A stretch of 64,000 bases of DNA from positions 124,001 through 188,000 of the forward strand of contig NZ_RHHT01000026.1 in NCBI RefSeq assembly GCF_003710985.1, in the 5' to 3' direction. The stretch is from Brevibacillus panacihumi (GTDB taxonomy: Bacteria > Bacillota > Bacilli > Brevibacillales > Brevibacillaceae). Below the pieces are notes generated by a model. The model was not told the DNA's origin and made no database searches. It saw nothing but the letters and a program-made list of their open reading frames with translations. The stretch's first letter is position 1. Every line of letters starts with the position of its first letter. A program made the position numbers and the translations under genes. This document shows positions 18,694 through 26,757 of this stretch, one piece after another.

Positions 18694-19427
18694 TCTTCCT
18701 CCACCAGCCGCAGGTAAATGTCGTCTAACGAGTGATGCGGCAATCCCGTGAGGCTGCGCAGCTCTTCCAGCGTCCCCTGTGCTTTGATCCTGCCTTTATG
18801 CATGATGATAAATCGGTCGCAATATTTTTCCGCTGTCGCCAGGATGTGCGTCGACATCAGGATACCCGCCCCTTGCTGCTTGCAGCGTTCAAGCCAGGTC
18901 AACAGGCTGCGGATTCCCAGCGGATCCAGCCCCAGAATAGGCTCGTCCACGATATACAAAGACGGCTGCACCAGCAACGCCATCATGATCATCAGCTTTT
19001 GTCTCATCCCTTTTGAAAACTGCTGGGGGAATCGTTCTTTGACTGCTTCCATGTGAAATTCTGCAAGCAACGGATTCACACGCTCCGCGAACTGCTCTTT
19101 ATCCAAGCCATAGCTCATCGCCGCAAGCTCTAAATGCTCCCACAAGGTCAGTTCCTCGTAGTAGATGGGGGATTCCGGAATATAGCCATAGGTGTGCCGA
19201 TATGAATCCGGATCGGCTGAGAACGTCTTCCCGGCGATGCGGATCTCACCTTTTCGCGGCTCCAGCAGACCCAAAATGTGTTTGATGGTCGTGCTTTTTC
19301 CAGCCCCGTTCAAACCGATGAGCGCGACAATCTCTCCTTTTCGAATGTGAAAGGAGACGTCTTCGATGACCGTACGGTTCGACAAGTATCCACCTGTAAC
19401 TTCTTTTACTTCTAGTAACATCTCCAT
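18690..19427 (-). CDS. ecsA: ABC transporter ATP-binding protein EcsA
   Basis: This 245-residue ATPase powers the EcsAB transporter. It has Walker A GLNGAGKS (38-45), signature FSKGM (137-141) and Walker B LYIVDEP (157-163). ATG 19427 follows AAGAGGT at good spacing. It overlaps ecsB. The HHSLDDIYLRLVEEE tail matches EcsA proteins. Transcription probably starts in the 180-bp gap toward ggt. Confidence 0.92.
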   Translation of the reverse strand: MEMLLEVKEVTGGYLSNRTVIEDVSFHIRKGEIVALIGLNGAGKSTTIKHILGLLEPRKGEIRIAGKTFSADPDSYRHTYGYIPESPIYYEELTLWEHLELAAMSYGLDKEQFAERVNPLLAEFHMEAVKERFPQQFSKGMRQKLMIMMALLVQPSLYIVDEPILGLDPLGIRSLLTWLERCKQQGAGILMSTHILATAEKYCDRFIIMHKGRIKAQGTLEELRSLTGLPHHSLDDIYLRLVEEE

Positions 19428-19572
19428 CTTTTACCTCTTTTCTTGCTATTTGCACGTCCAAACAGCAATGACGCGAATAATACCGTCTTGATTGCATTAT
19501 ATCGGAACGGACAGCCTACAGGAAATCGCTTCTGATCGTACGGACTGAGATAAGAAGGAAACGTCAAACAAA

Positions 19573-19598
19573 CAGGACCCCTGTTTGAAGAGGCCCTG
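19573..19598 (-). terminator. Terminator after ggt
   Basis: A 9-bp stem with two wobble pairs (19573-19581 with 19590-19598) is followed by TTTGTTTG on the minus strand. Confidence 0.5.
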
Positions 19599-19611
19599 CT
19601 CTAGAATCTCC

Positions 19612-21639
19612 TTACTTTTTCTCCAGATGAATCGTCCGTTCCTTTGCGTCCCATGTGACGGAATAACCCAGCTTTTCCGCTACCATTTTCACTGGCAGGA
19701 ACTCCTTCCCGTCGATTTGCACTGCGTCGTTCTTGAATGCTTGTGCCCCGCCGTTCAACCCGAGAAGAAGTTTATCCGCCTGGATGTATGCTGTCCCCTT
19801 TCTCAGTACTTTTTGCTCAGCTGTGTACGGATACGTGTGGCCGTTTACTTTCAGCGTAAACGGGCGATTCGTCGTCAACCGAGCCGCTTCCGGTTTGGAA
19901 GACTTGTAGGAGACTGCGTCCACCCCCAATACCGTGCCTTCCCGCGTATCGTCCGCTCCACCGTACATCTTGCCTGTCTCGAAATCGTAGATGACGGCTT
20001 GCACATTGCCGATGTTGCCTGGCTGCTCCGCAAACACATGCCCTTTTGCCATCAGGGCCAGGACCACATCCTGATCAATCCCTGCCTCCCAGCTGACATT
20101 CGGATAGCTGCTGGAGAAGATGCGCGGCGACAGGATCGCCTCTTGAATGGGCATGCCGTGTTCAATCACGTTTAAAATCGTCTGGGAGACGGATGCGATG
20201 ATCGTGGAACCGCCTGGCGAGCCTACTGCCATGAAGGGTTTCCCGTCCTTCAGCACAATCGTGGGCGTCATGCTGCTGCGCGGACGCTTGCCCGGCTCCA
20301 CCTCATTGGCTCCTCCCGGCACAGCGTCGAAGTCGGTCAACTCATTGTTCAGCATGAAGCCATACCCGGGAACCATGATCCCCGATCCAAACACGTCTTC
20401 AATTGTCGTCGTATAGGAGACCAAATTTCCCCACTTGTCCATCACGGAGAAATGTGTGGTATACACATGCTCGCTTGCCTCGCTTTGCGGGAGTGGAGCA
20501 GCAGCCGCTTTTTCCTCATACAACCACGGGTCGCCAGCCGTTACTTCGGCGTTTGCTCGGTCTGGAAGAATCAGCTTTCTGCGCTCTTTGATGTAATCAT
20601 CATGGATCAGCCCTTTTTTCGGTACGGGGTAAAAATCCTCGTCCGCCATGTATTTGGCGCGGTCGGCATAGGCTAGATGATTGGCTTCGATGAGGTTATG
20701 CAAGTATTCCGCAGAGTTTGCTCCCGCCTTTTTGTTGTCAAATCCCTCCATCAGCTTGAGGATTTGGATCACTGTCAAACCACCCGAGCTTGGCGGCGGC
20801 ATCGAGACAATATCATAGCCGCGGAAGCTCCCTCTCACAGGCTCCCGTTCCTTGACGACGTAATTCCGCAGGTCTTCCATCGTCATCCGGCCGCCGGTAC
20901 GCTGCACTTCCTTCACCAGCGCTTCCCCGATTTCTCCTTTGTAAAAGACGTCGCTTCCCTTTTCCTTGATCAGCTTCAGTGTCTTCGCCAGGTCTTTCTG
21001 TACAAGCAAATCTCCCTCTGCCAAAGACTTTCCGTCCGGCACGAATACTTTCCCGGCCGTTTCATGCTTTTGCAGCTTCCATTCCGCATCGTGGATGTAC
21101 TCGCTTGTGATCCAGTTGACCGGAACGCCTTTTTCTGCGAGATCAATGGCCGGATCGATGACCTCAGACAGCTTCATCCTTCCATACTTTTTCAGTGCGG
21201 TGTCCACCCCGAGCAGCGTGCCGGGCACTCCCACCGCCTTGCCGTTGGTGTGCCGCTCATCGAAAGGAACCGGTTTGCCGCTCTCGTCCAGAAACATGTT
21301 CGGATCCGCATGTTTTGGAGCCATCTCCCTGCTGTCAATCACCGTGAACTTGTTTTGTTCCTTCAGGTAGATCATCATGAACCCGCCGCCACCGATCCCC
21401 GACATCATCGGCTCCACTACGTTTAGCGCCATCTGAATGCCTGCCGCAGCATCAACAGCATTGCCGCCTCGTGCCAAAATCTCTTTGCCGACCTGCGCTG
21501 CGGCAGGATGGGAAACCGCCACAATTCCTTGCGTGGCTCCTTCTGTCGATGCCGGTACTCCCGGTACCGCCGCCTGTACAGGCGCGGTGAAGACACACAG
21601 AGCCGCAGCCAGCACAGCCAACGACTTCCACTTGTTCAT
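19612..21639 (-). CDS. ggt: Gamma-glutamyltranspeptidase with C-terminal stalk domain
   Basis: This secreted N-terminal-nucleophile enzyme cleaves or transfers gamma-glutamyl groups from glutathione and related peptides. A signal peptide ends near AQAA (about 24). The autoprocessing nucleophile is Thr395 in VYTTHFSV, and the oxyanion segment is SPGGSTI near 478. The body matches the family to about residue 570. A further 90 residues form a copper-amine-oxidase-N-like stalk domain (VNGHTYPYTAEQK, then KMVAEKLGYSVTWDAKERTI), which ordinary Ggt lacks. Precursor length is 675 against about 580 for Bacillus Ggt. An AAGGAGG site precedes the ATG at 21639. Its promoter region shares an 11-bp box with tcyP. 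Confidence 0.93.
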   Translation of the reverse strand: MNKWKSLAVLAAALCVFTAPVQAAVPGVPASTEGATQGIVAVSHPAAAQVGKEILARGGNAVDAAAGIQMALNVVEPMMSGIGGGGFMMIYLKEQNKFTVIDSREMAPKHADPNMFLDESGKPVPFDERHTNGKAVGVPGTLLGVDTALKKYGRMKLSEVIDPAIDLAEKGVPVNWITSEYIHDAEWKLQKHETAGKVFVPDGKSLAEGDLLVQKDLAKTLKLIKEKGSDVFYKGEIGEALVKEVQRTGGRMTMEDLRNYVVKEREPVRGSFRGYDIVSMPPPSSGGLTVIQILKLMEGFDNKKAGANSAEYLHNLIEANHLAYADRAKYMADEDFYPVPKKGLIHDDYIKERRKLILPDRANAEVTAGDPWLYEEKAAAAPLPQSEASEHVYTTHFSVMDKWGNLVSYTTTIEDVFGSGIMVPGYGFMLNNELTDFDAVPGGANEVEPGKRPRSSMTPTIVLKDGKPFMAVGSPGGSTIIASVSQTILNVIEHGMPIQEAILSPRIFSSSYPNVSWEAGIDQDVVLALMAKGHVFAEQPGNIGNVQAVIYDFETGKMYGGADDTREGTVLGVDAVSYKSSKPEAARLTTNRPFTLKVNGHTYPYTAEQKVLRKGTAYIQADKLLLGLNGGAQAFKNDAVQIDGKEFLPVKMVAEKLGYSVTWDAKERTIHLEKK

Positions 21640-21705
21640 AGAGTCCCTCCTTGGCCTTATTTGTTACGATGCCAATGAAATATTATTCTAATTTTCAGAT
21701 ACTTA

Positions 21706-21716
21706 TACTGGTCAAG
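21706..21716 (-). promoter_or_regulatory. Shared box/-35 upstream of ggt
   Basis: CTTGACCAGTA on the minus strand contains the -35-like TTGACC. The same 11 bases occur upstream of tcyP (26679-26689). Co-regulation is an inference; no regulator is assigned. Confidence 0.4.
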
Positions 21717-21805
21717 CAGACTCAAAAAGGTGTCTCTTACAACCGTGATACGCGGAAGAAGCCCAAAAAGTACATGCTGAGGCGTCTGTTGGTTCATGTT
21801 GCCTA

Positions 21806-21834
21806 TTGGGAAAATTACCCACACATGTTATGAT
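21806..21834 (+). promoter_or_regulatory. Promoter of the structured RNA
   Basis: TTGGGA (21806-21811) and TATGAT (21829-21834) are separated by 17 bp. Transcription would begin near 21842 and run into the structured region. Confidence 0.55.
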
Positions 21835-21841
21835 TACTGTA

Positions 21842-22043
21842 ATCTGTTTGAATGGAAAGGAGCTATCGCACGTATGCCAACAACTACTTTGTAATGGATC
21901 GTAACTGGATAGCATTACCCTCGAAAAACAGCCTTGTTTTTCTCAAGGGGGTAGTCTGCCCATTTTCCCATTACAAAGGAACGTGACGATATCTGTAGAG
22001 TTGACGCTTACGGAGATTCGCCCTTTGGGTGAGTCTCCTTTTT
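21842..22043 (+). ncRNA. Structured leader RNA or small RNA of unknown class
   Basis: An 11-bp perfect long-range stem (CTTTGTAATGG at 21887-21897 with CCATTACAAAG at 21968-21978) encloses a long hairpin. Inside are ATTACCC paired with GGGTAGT and GAAAAACA paired with TGTTTTTC. A strong terminator follows at 22012-22043, about 100 bp before the S4-domain gene. A 6-codon frame (MPTTTL) with an AAAGGAG site lies in its 5' part. It does not match any riboswitch class I know by sight. It may be an attenuator leader for the downstream gene or a free-standing small RNA. Confidence 0.55.
22012..22043 (+). terminator. Intrinsic terminator ending the structured RNA
   Basis: A 12-bp stem (22012-22023 with 22027-22038, two wobble pairs) is followed by five T residues. 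Confidence 0.85.
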
Positions 22044-22139
22044 GGTTTGCGGCATGCTTTTTACGTGCCCCAGCTGTTCACCCTACAAGACATTCAAATA
22101 GGCCATCGCGTTCCTTTATCTACTCGTGAGGTGAAGGAT

Positions 22140-22646
22140 ATGCATACCATCGAGCTTTACTGGACGCTGCAACCCTCGGTTAACACCGTCAGCAGCATCG
22201 AACGCCATTGCAAAAACTGCGGAAAAACCGTCCGCTTTACCGATACCGCCGTACGCCGTCACAACGCCAACGGAAAAAACATCTACCGCTTTTCCATCTA
22301 CAAATGCGAAAAAGGGCATACATGGAACAAAAAGCTGGCTATATACAAGTCGTTCACGGAGCATGTCGAGGTTCTCGAAGAGGAGTTTTCCATCGACATC
22401 ATGGAGCCCGAGCAACTCAACATCCTGGACTATCAGGGGAACGGGTGCAAGGTAGTGAAGATCATCATCGACCGTGCGGATAGCCGCCTTCGTCTCGATA
22501 AACTGCTTGCCGAACAGCTTGTCGGCTGGAGCCGTACGCAAATTGCCCAACGCATCAAGGCAGGACTCATTCGGCTGAATGATCAGCACGTCAAGCCGGG
22601 TGCAGCCGTTTGCACAAATGATTGCATCATGATATGGATTGACTAG
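22140..22646 (+). CDS. S4-domain protein with zinc-ribbon-like N-terminus
   Basis: I do not recognise the full 168-residue protein. Its N-terminal third has HCKNCGK and later YKCEKGH, a CxxC...CxxxH pattern suggesting bound zinc. Its last 50 residues look like an S4 RNA-binding domain (DSRLRLDKLLAEQLVGWSRT, then IRLNDQHVKPGAAV). A role in rRNA or tRNA handling is therefore possible. ATG 22140 follows GAGGTGAAGG. A strong structured RNA with a terminator precedes it, hinting at attenuation control. The gene ends just before an AACGGGGATG hairpin. Confidence 0.75.
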   Translation: MHTIELYWTLQPSVNTVSSIERHCKNCGKTVRFTDTAVRRHNANGKNIYRFSIYKCEKGHTWNKKLAIYKSFTEHVEVLEEEFSIDIMEPEQLNILDYQGNGCKVVKIIIDRADSRLRLDKLLAEQLVGWSRTQIAQRIKAGLIRLNDQHVKPGAAVCTNDCIMIWID

Positions 22647-22650
22647 CACA

Positions 22651-22696
22651 AACGGGGATGTAACAGAGTCGTTCTGGACTCGCACATCCCCGTTTT
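22651..22696 (+). terminator. Terminator with AACGGGGATG arms
   Basis: AACGGGGATGT (22651-22661) pairs with ACATCCCCGTT (22684-22694), with an inner GAGTC/GACTC stem and T residues after. A near-copy occurs at 25115-25160 and a shorter relative at 46088-46118. Confidence 0.75.
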
Positions 22697-22838
22697 CCAT
22701 GCGGTCTGCTTTACACCTCTTAAAAACAATTTTGCAAAAATGTGAAAGGAAATGGAAAAACATCCGTTTTACTTGATGAACATGGTCAAAAAGGCAATCG
22801 CTGCGCAGCAAGCCTTTTGCATGGGAGGTAGAGAAAAC

Positions 22839-23399
22839 ATGCAGGACGATAACGAGCTCGTTCGCCTGGTGCTAGGTGGAAACCAGCAAGCCTATGCACG
22901 ACTTGTCGACAAGTATAAAGGGAGAATATTTGCCCACCTCTACCGGATGATTGGTCAGAGGCAGGATGCTCAAGATTTGGCCCAGGAGGTTTTTACAAAA
23001 GCGTATTTCAAGCTGGATACCTTTCATCCGGACGGCAATTTTTCAGCCTGGCTCTATCGGGTAGCTGCCAACCACTGTCTGGATGAGCTGAGACGGAGAA
23101 AGCAGACCGTCAAAACGCTTGGCGAAGAAGTCGAACTGATCGATGCAAAGACACCAGAGGACGAACTTTTGCAAAAAGAACAGAAGCAATTGCTTCTCCG
23201 CCAGGTGAAAGACCTGGAAGAGGAATATCGGTCGGTGCTTGTCCTTCGGTACATCGACCAGCTCAGTTACAAAGAAATCAGTAAGGCGCTGGAGCTGCCC
23301 ACGACGACTGTCCAGATGAGGCTCCATCGAGCGAGAAAAAAGCTGCGAGAAGGCTTGGAAAAAGGGGGGGCTTCCATATATGAAATGCCACAAATCTGA
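22839..23399 (+). CDS. ECF RNA polymerase sigma factor
   Basis: This 186-residue sigma factor of the ECF group has region 2 (DAQDLAQEVFTKAY and NFSAWLYRVAANHCLDELRR) and region 4 (LEEEYRSVLVLRYIDQLSYKEISKALELP with MRLHRARKKL). It should direct transcription in response to an envelope signal held by its anti-sigma partner. ATG 22839 was chosen because GGGAGGTAG lies just upstream; the open frame extends further without support. It overlaps the following anti-sigma gene by 20 bp, as is usual for such pairs. It resembles the SigW group by eye, but the target genes are unknown. Confidence 0.92.
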   Translation: MQDDNELVRLVLGGNQQAYARLVDKYKGRIFAHLYRMIGQRQDAQDLAQEVFTKAYFKLDTFHPDGNFSAWLYRVAANHCLDELRRRKQTVKTLGEEVELIDAKTPEDELLQKEQKQLLLRQVKDLEEEYRSVLVLRYIDQLSYKEISKALELPTTTVQMRLHRARKKLREGLEKGGASIYEMPQI

Positions 23400-25080
23400 C
23401 CAGTTGAAGCCGTATTTCGACGGGAAGCTCTCTTCGCTGGAATCAGCAGAGCTGGAACAGCATGTCGATTCATGCACCTCTTGCCAAGAAGAACTGGTTC
23501 GCCTCATGGAGGGGACCCCTGAAGCGGAAGAATGGCTGGCAGAAGAGCTGCTCTCTCCTCATTTTACGGAGTTGGTCATGGGGGATATTGCTCGGCAAGC
23601 GAAAAGCATGGACCGGAAAAATACATGGAGGAAAAGGAGCCTTGATATCATGAAAAAAACAGCGATTGCCGTAGCAGGGCTTGCGGCTGCCGTTACATTC
23701 GGGACGATGGTATCGCCTACGTTTGCCAATTACGTAAACAGTTTATTCCATACCATAAATCAAGCGGACGGCGGCATGAAAAACGCGGCGGTCGAAGGCT
23801 ACGTCCAGGAAGTCAACAAGAAGGTGTCAGACAACGGGATTACTGTAACCGTCAAGGAAGTGTTGGCCGATCCGACGCGAATTGCCCTGATCTTGGAGAT
23901 CGTCGACCAGGACGGGAAGAAATTGGATTACAAAGCTGGGGAGTATGAAACGAGCTTTACGCTTACCGACAAGGACGGGAAGGACCTGAATCCCGAGGGA
24001 GATGGCTGGGCACGGAAGAAATACGGAGATTACATGCTTGTCAAAAAGGACTTGTACCACCTTTTCACAGGAGCAGAAGAAGTGCCTGATGAGATTACCG
24101 TCATCTTCGAGTTCAGTAAAATCATGCAGACGGATGGCTCATGGAAGCTCGAAATTCCCATCGATATGAAAAAGGCAAAAGAAGTGGCGAAAACAGTAGT
24201 GATCAATCAGGAGTACACATCACCACAGGGGGTTGTCATCAAGCTGGACAACATCATAACCGTTCCCAGCTCCAGTCTTCTCACCTTACAGACAGATTGG
24301 AATGAACAGAGAAACGAGGAGTATAGGAAGCTGATCGAGGAGAAAGGCTGGAACGATGCACCTGATGGTCAAAGGAAGGAAATAGGATTAACTGATGGAG
24401 AGCGGATGCAGCACTACTTGACCAGCTACGATCTGGCCTATGAAATTCTTGACGAAAAAGGGAATCTGATCGCAGGTCGGGATGATACCATGTTCCACGC
24501 CTTGAATGGCATTAGAAAAAATGGGGTAGAAAACACAAGACAAGGCAAAGGAGATAGCGAAGGCCGTGGAATGGTGTGGTGGGACGGATTCACTCCGTTT
24601 ACAGGCCATGAAAAGGTGATCTTCAAGCTACACTCCATCTATCTGAATGAACCGGCGTCCTTCGAAGCCAAGATTGCCCTCGATGAATGGAGCAAACAGC
24701 CGGTTGTGGTCGAAAACAGTGGAAGCACCTTTACGTTCAGCAAATTCCATTTGAAGAAAAGCGATGAAGAGGAGATGATCGGAGGGTACAAGTGGGACGA
24801 TAAAGGCGGGATCATCGAGTTTGAAGCGACCCTGCCGAAGGACATCGTGTACATCACCGATTGGAAAGCAAAAGACGAAACGGGTAAGGTATACCGTGTT
24901 TCTATGAACAATGGCGACGCTGAGTACACCCGCGGCAAAGACGGACGCGTGCAGATCAAGAGCGCTCTATTCATAGACGGCCTGGAGAGGCAGCCTAAGG
25001 AACTGACGATTACCTATGGCATTCAGCAGCATCAGTACCGCGACGGCAATTGGGAGGTTCCCATCCAGCTTGAAAAGTAA
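23380..25080 (+). CDS. Anti-sigma factor with zinc-finger head and DUF4179 body
   Basis: The 566-residue membrane protein starts with a ZAS/zf-HC2 zinc motif (EQHVDSCTSCQEEL, about 26-39) that would bind the sigma factor encoded just upstream. A single membrane helix follows near 90-110 (KKTAIAVAGLAAAVTFGTMV), then an extracytoplasmic part of about 450 residues resembling DUF4179/DUF5643 domains. The coding region overlaps the sigma gene by 20 bp, which supports functional pairing. The large outer domain probably senses the signal; its ligand is unknown. Confidence 0.88.
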   Translation: MKCHKSDQLKPYFDGKLSSLESAELEQHVDSCTSCQEELVRLMEGTPEAEEWLAEELLSPHFTELVMGDIARQAKSMDRKNTWRKRSLDIMKKTAIAVAGLAAAVTFGTMVSPTFANYVNSLFHTINQADGGMKNAAVEGYVQEVNKKVSDNGITVTVKEVLADPTRIALILEIVDQDGKKLDYKAGEYETSFTLTDKDGKDLNPEGDGWARKKYGDYMLVKKDLYHLFTGAEEVPDEITVIFEFSKIMQTDGSWKLEIPIDMKKAKEVAKTVVINQEYTSPQGVVIKLDNIITVPSSSLLTLQTDWNEQRNEEYRKLIEEKGWNDAPDGQRKEIGLTDGERMQHYLTSYDLAYEILDEKGNLIAGRDDTMFHALNGIRKNGVENTRQGKGDSEGRGMVWWDGFTPFTGHEKVIFKLHSIYLNEPASFEAKIALDEWSKQPVVVENSGSTFTFSKFHLKKSDEEEMIGGYKWDDKGGIIEFEATLPKDIVYITDWKAKDETGKVYRVSMNNGDAEYTRGKDGRVQIKSALFIDGLERQPKELTITYGIQQHQYRDGNWEVPIQLEK

Positions 25081-25114
25081 CGCAGTACTGCTGGGTTGAT
25101 AAATGACTAGCGAA

Positions 25115-25160
25115 AACGGGGATGCATCCAGAGTCGTAAAGGACTCGGAGCATCCCCGTT
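25115..25160. terminator. Bidirectional terminator with AACGGGGATG arms
   Basis: AACGGGGATGC (25115-25125) pairs with GCATCCCCGTT (25150-25160), enclosing a GAGTCC-type inner stem. It lies between the convergent anti-sigma and tcyP genes. Confidence 0.7.
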
Positions 25161-25215
25161 GCTTGTTAGATGTAGAGCTGAACCTGCCTTGGATCAGTCG
25201 TGCAGCCGCATGTAT

Positions 25216-26604
25216 TTATGCCGTTACAGATTGCGAGCTCGTTTCATTGTACACATGGGTATCCAGCTCTTTCGTTGCTTTGCTCGTCAGCACGCCTGCC
25301 GTCATGCTTCCGCTCACATTCAGAGCAGTACGTCCCATGTCAATCAGCGGCTCTACGGAAATCAGCAAACCGACGATCGCGACTGGCAGATTCATCGTAG
25401 ACAATACCAGCAGCGCTGCAAAGGTGGCTCCTCCACCTACACCTGCTACCCCAAAAGAACTGAGGGCAACAACCACGATCAGCGTGAGAATAAAGGAAGG
25501 CGTCAGCGGATCGATCCCTGCCAGCGGCGCAACCATCACGGCGAGCATGGCCGGGTAAGTCCCCGCGCAACCATTCTGCCCGATGGAGAGACCGAATGAG
25601 CCTGCAAAGTTGGCAATTCCCTCAGGAACTCCCAGATCCTGCGTCTGTGTTTTGACATTCAGCGGCAAAGCTCCTGCGCTCGTACGCGATGTAAAGGCGA
25701 AGGTGAGCACCGGAAATGCCTTTTTGATATACGTGATCGGATTCAAACCTGCGAAGGCCAAGAGCAGCAAATGAACGATGAACATGAGTGCCAGCGCCAC
25801 ATACGAGGCAACGACGAATTTCCCCAACTGCCAAATCGCATTGTAATCACTGGTTGCTGTCACTCTGGTCATGATCGCCAGTACCCCGTATGGAGTCAGA
25901 CGCAGAATCAATGTCACAATCCGCATGATCACCGCGTGGAAGGTATCCACGATTTTGGCAAACAGCTCGGCTTGCTCCTGATTTTTCTTTCTGATTCCCA
26001 AGTAGGCGATTCCGATAAACGCGGCAAAAATGACGACAGCAATGGTAGAGGTCGGACGATCACCTGTCAAATCCAGGAACGGATTGGCTGGCAAAAGCTC
26101 CAGCACCTTTTGCGGCAAAGTCATGTTCTGGATCTCGCCCAGACGCTGCTCCACCTGTCCGATTCGTGCGGTTTCTGCATCACCTTGCTGGAACTGGGCG
26201 CCATCCAGATTGAACGCCAGTGTGGAAGCAATCCCGATCGCTGCCGCTACAGCAGTCGTCCCAACCAGCAAACCGATGATCAGGGTGCTGATTTTTCCGA
26301 TGTTATGGGATAGTTTCATTTTGGTAAATGCCGCGACGATGGAAATGAAAACGAGCGGCATGACAATCATTTGCAGCAGCTTCACGTATCCTTTTCCAAC
26401 GACGTTGTACCAATCCAAGGTCGTCTGCAGGATGTCGGATTTTGCTCCATATACAAATTGCAGGATGAGTCCAAACAATATCCCTACGCCTAAACCGACA
26501 AACACCCGCTTGGAAAATGAAATGTGTTTCTTCTGCATGGCGTACAATCCTAAAATGATGGCAAGCAAAATAACGATGTTCACAATCGTCCATAAAGTAG
26601 ACAA
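25216..26604 (-). CDS. tcyP: L-cystine:cation symporter
   Basis: This 462-residue membrane protein of the dicarboxylate/amino-acid:cation symporter family matches TcyP-type cystine carriers in length and in its N-terminus. Typical motifs are LLQMIVMPLVFISIVAAF, TSRTSAGALPLNV (the serine-rich hairpin region), SFGLSIGQNGCAGTYPAMLA and GVAGVGGGATFAALLVLS. The start is TTG 26604 after GGAGGGG. The TTGACC box upstream is shared with ggt, which would supply cysteine from glutathione, so joint sulfur control is plausible. Confidence 0.9.
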   Translation of the reverse strand: MSTLWTIVNIVILLAIILGLYAMQKKHISFSKRVFVGLGVGILFGLILQFVYGAKSDILQTTLDWYNVVGKGYVKLLQMIVMPLVFISIVAAFTKMKLSHNIGKISTLIIGLLVGTTAVAAAIGIASTLAFNLDGAQFQQGDAETARIGQVEQRLGEIQNMTLPQKVLELLPANPFLDLTGDRPTSTIAVVIFAAFIGIAYLGIRKKNQEQAELFAKIVDTFHAVIMRIVTLILRLTPYGVLAIMTRVTATSDYNAIWQLGKFVVASYVALALMFIVHLLLLAFAGLNPITYIKKAFPVLTFAFTSRTSAGALPLNVKTQTQDLGVPEGIANFAGSFGLSIGQNGCAGTYPAMLAVMVAPLAGIDPLTPSFILTLIVVVALSSFGVAGVGGGATFAALLVLSTMNLPVAIVGLLISVEPLIDMGRTALNVSGSMTAGVLTSKATKELDTHVYNETSSQSVTA

Positions 26605-26678
26605 TCAATTCCCCTCCATTCCACTCGGAATTTACGTTTATAAAATGAGAATATGCTTACTATATTACCGATAATACC

Positions 26679-26689
26679 TACTGGTCAAG
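26679..26689 (-). promoter_or_regulatory. Shared box/-35 upstream of tcyP
   Basis: CTTGACCAGTA on the minus strand is identical to the box before ggt. TATAGT, a -10 candidate, follows TTGACC by about 18 bp. Confidence 0.45.
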
Positions 26690-26704
26690 TGCGAAATGCA
26701 CTTA

Positions 26705-26740
26705 TGAAAAAAAGCCTGAAGATTCGCTCCAGGCTCTTTC
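26705..26740 (-). terminator. Terminator of the sigma/anti-sigma operon
   Basis: AGCCTG and CAGGCT arms are followed by seven T residues on the minus strand, downstream of the gene ending at 26758. Confidence 0.75.
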
Positions 26741-26757
26741 CATCGATCCGTATGTTT

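Noticed and set aside
20677-21426. Long plus-strand open frames opposite ggt
   Set aside because: These are antisense shadows of the well-supported ggt gene, without ribosome sites or family likeness.
21947-21957. GGGGTAGTC resembling the transposon terminus
   Set aside because: Only the first eight bases match; it is better explained as the arm of a hairpin in the structured RNA.
22116-22811. 231-residue minus-strand frame opposite the S4-domain gene
   Set aside because: It is a shadow of the plus-strand gene and crosses the terminator hairpin.
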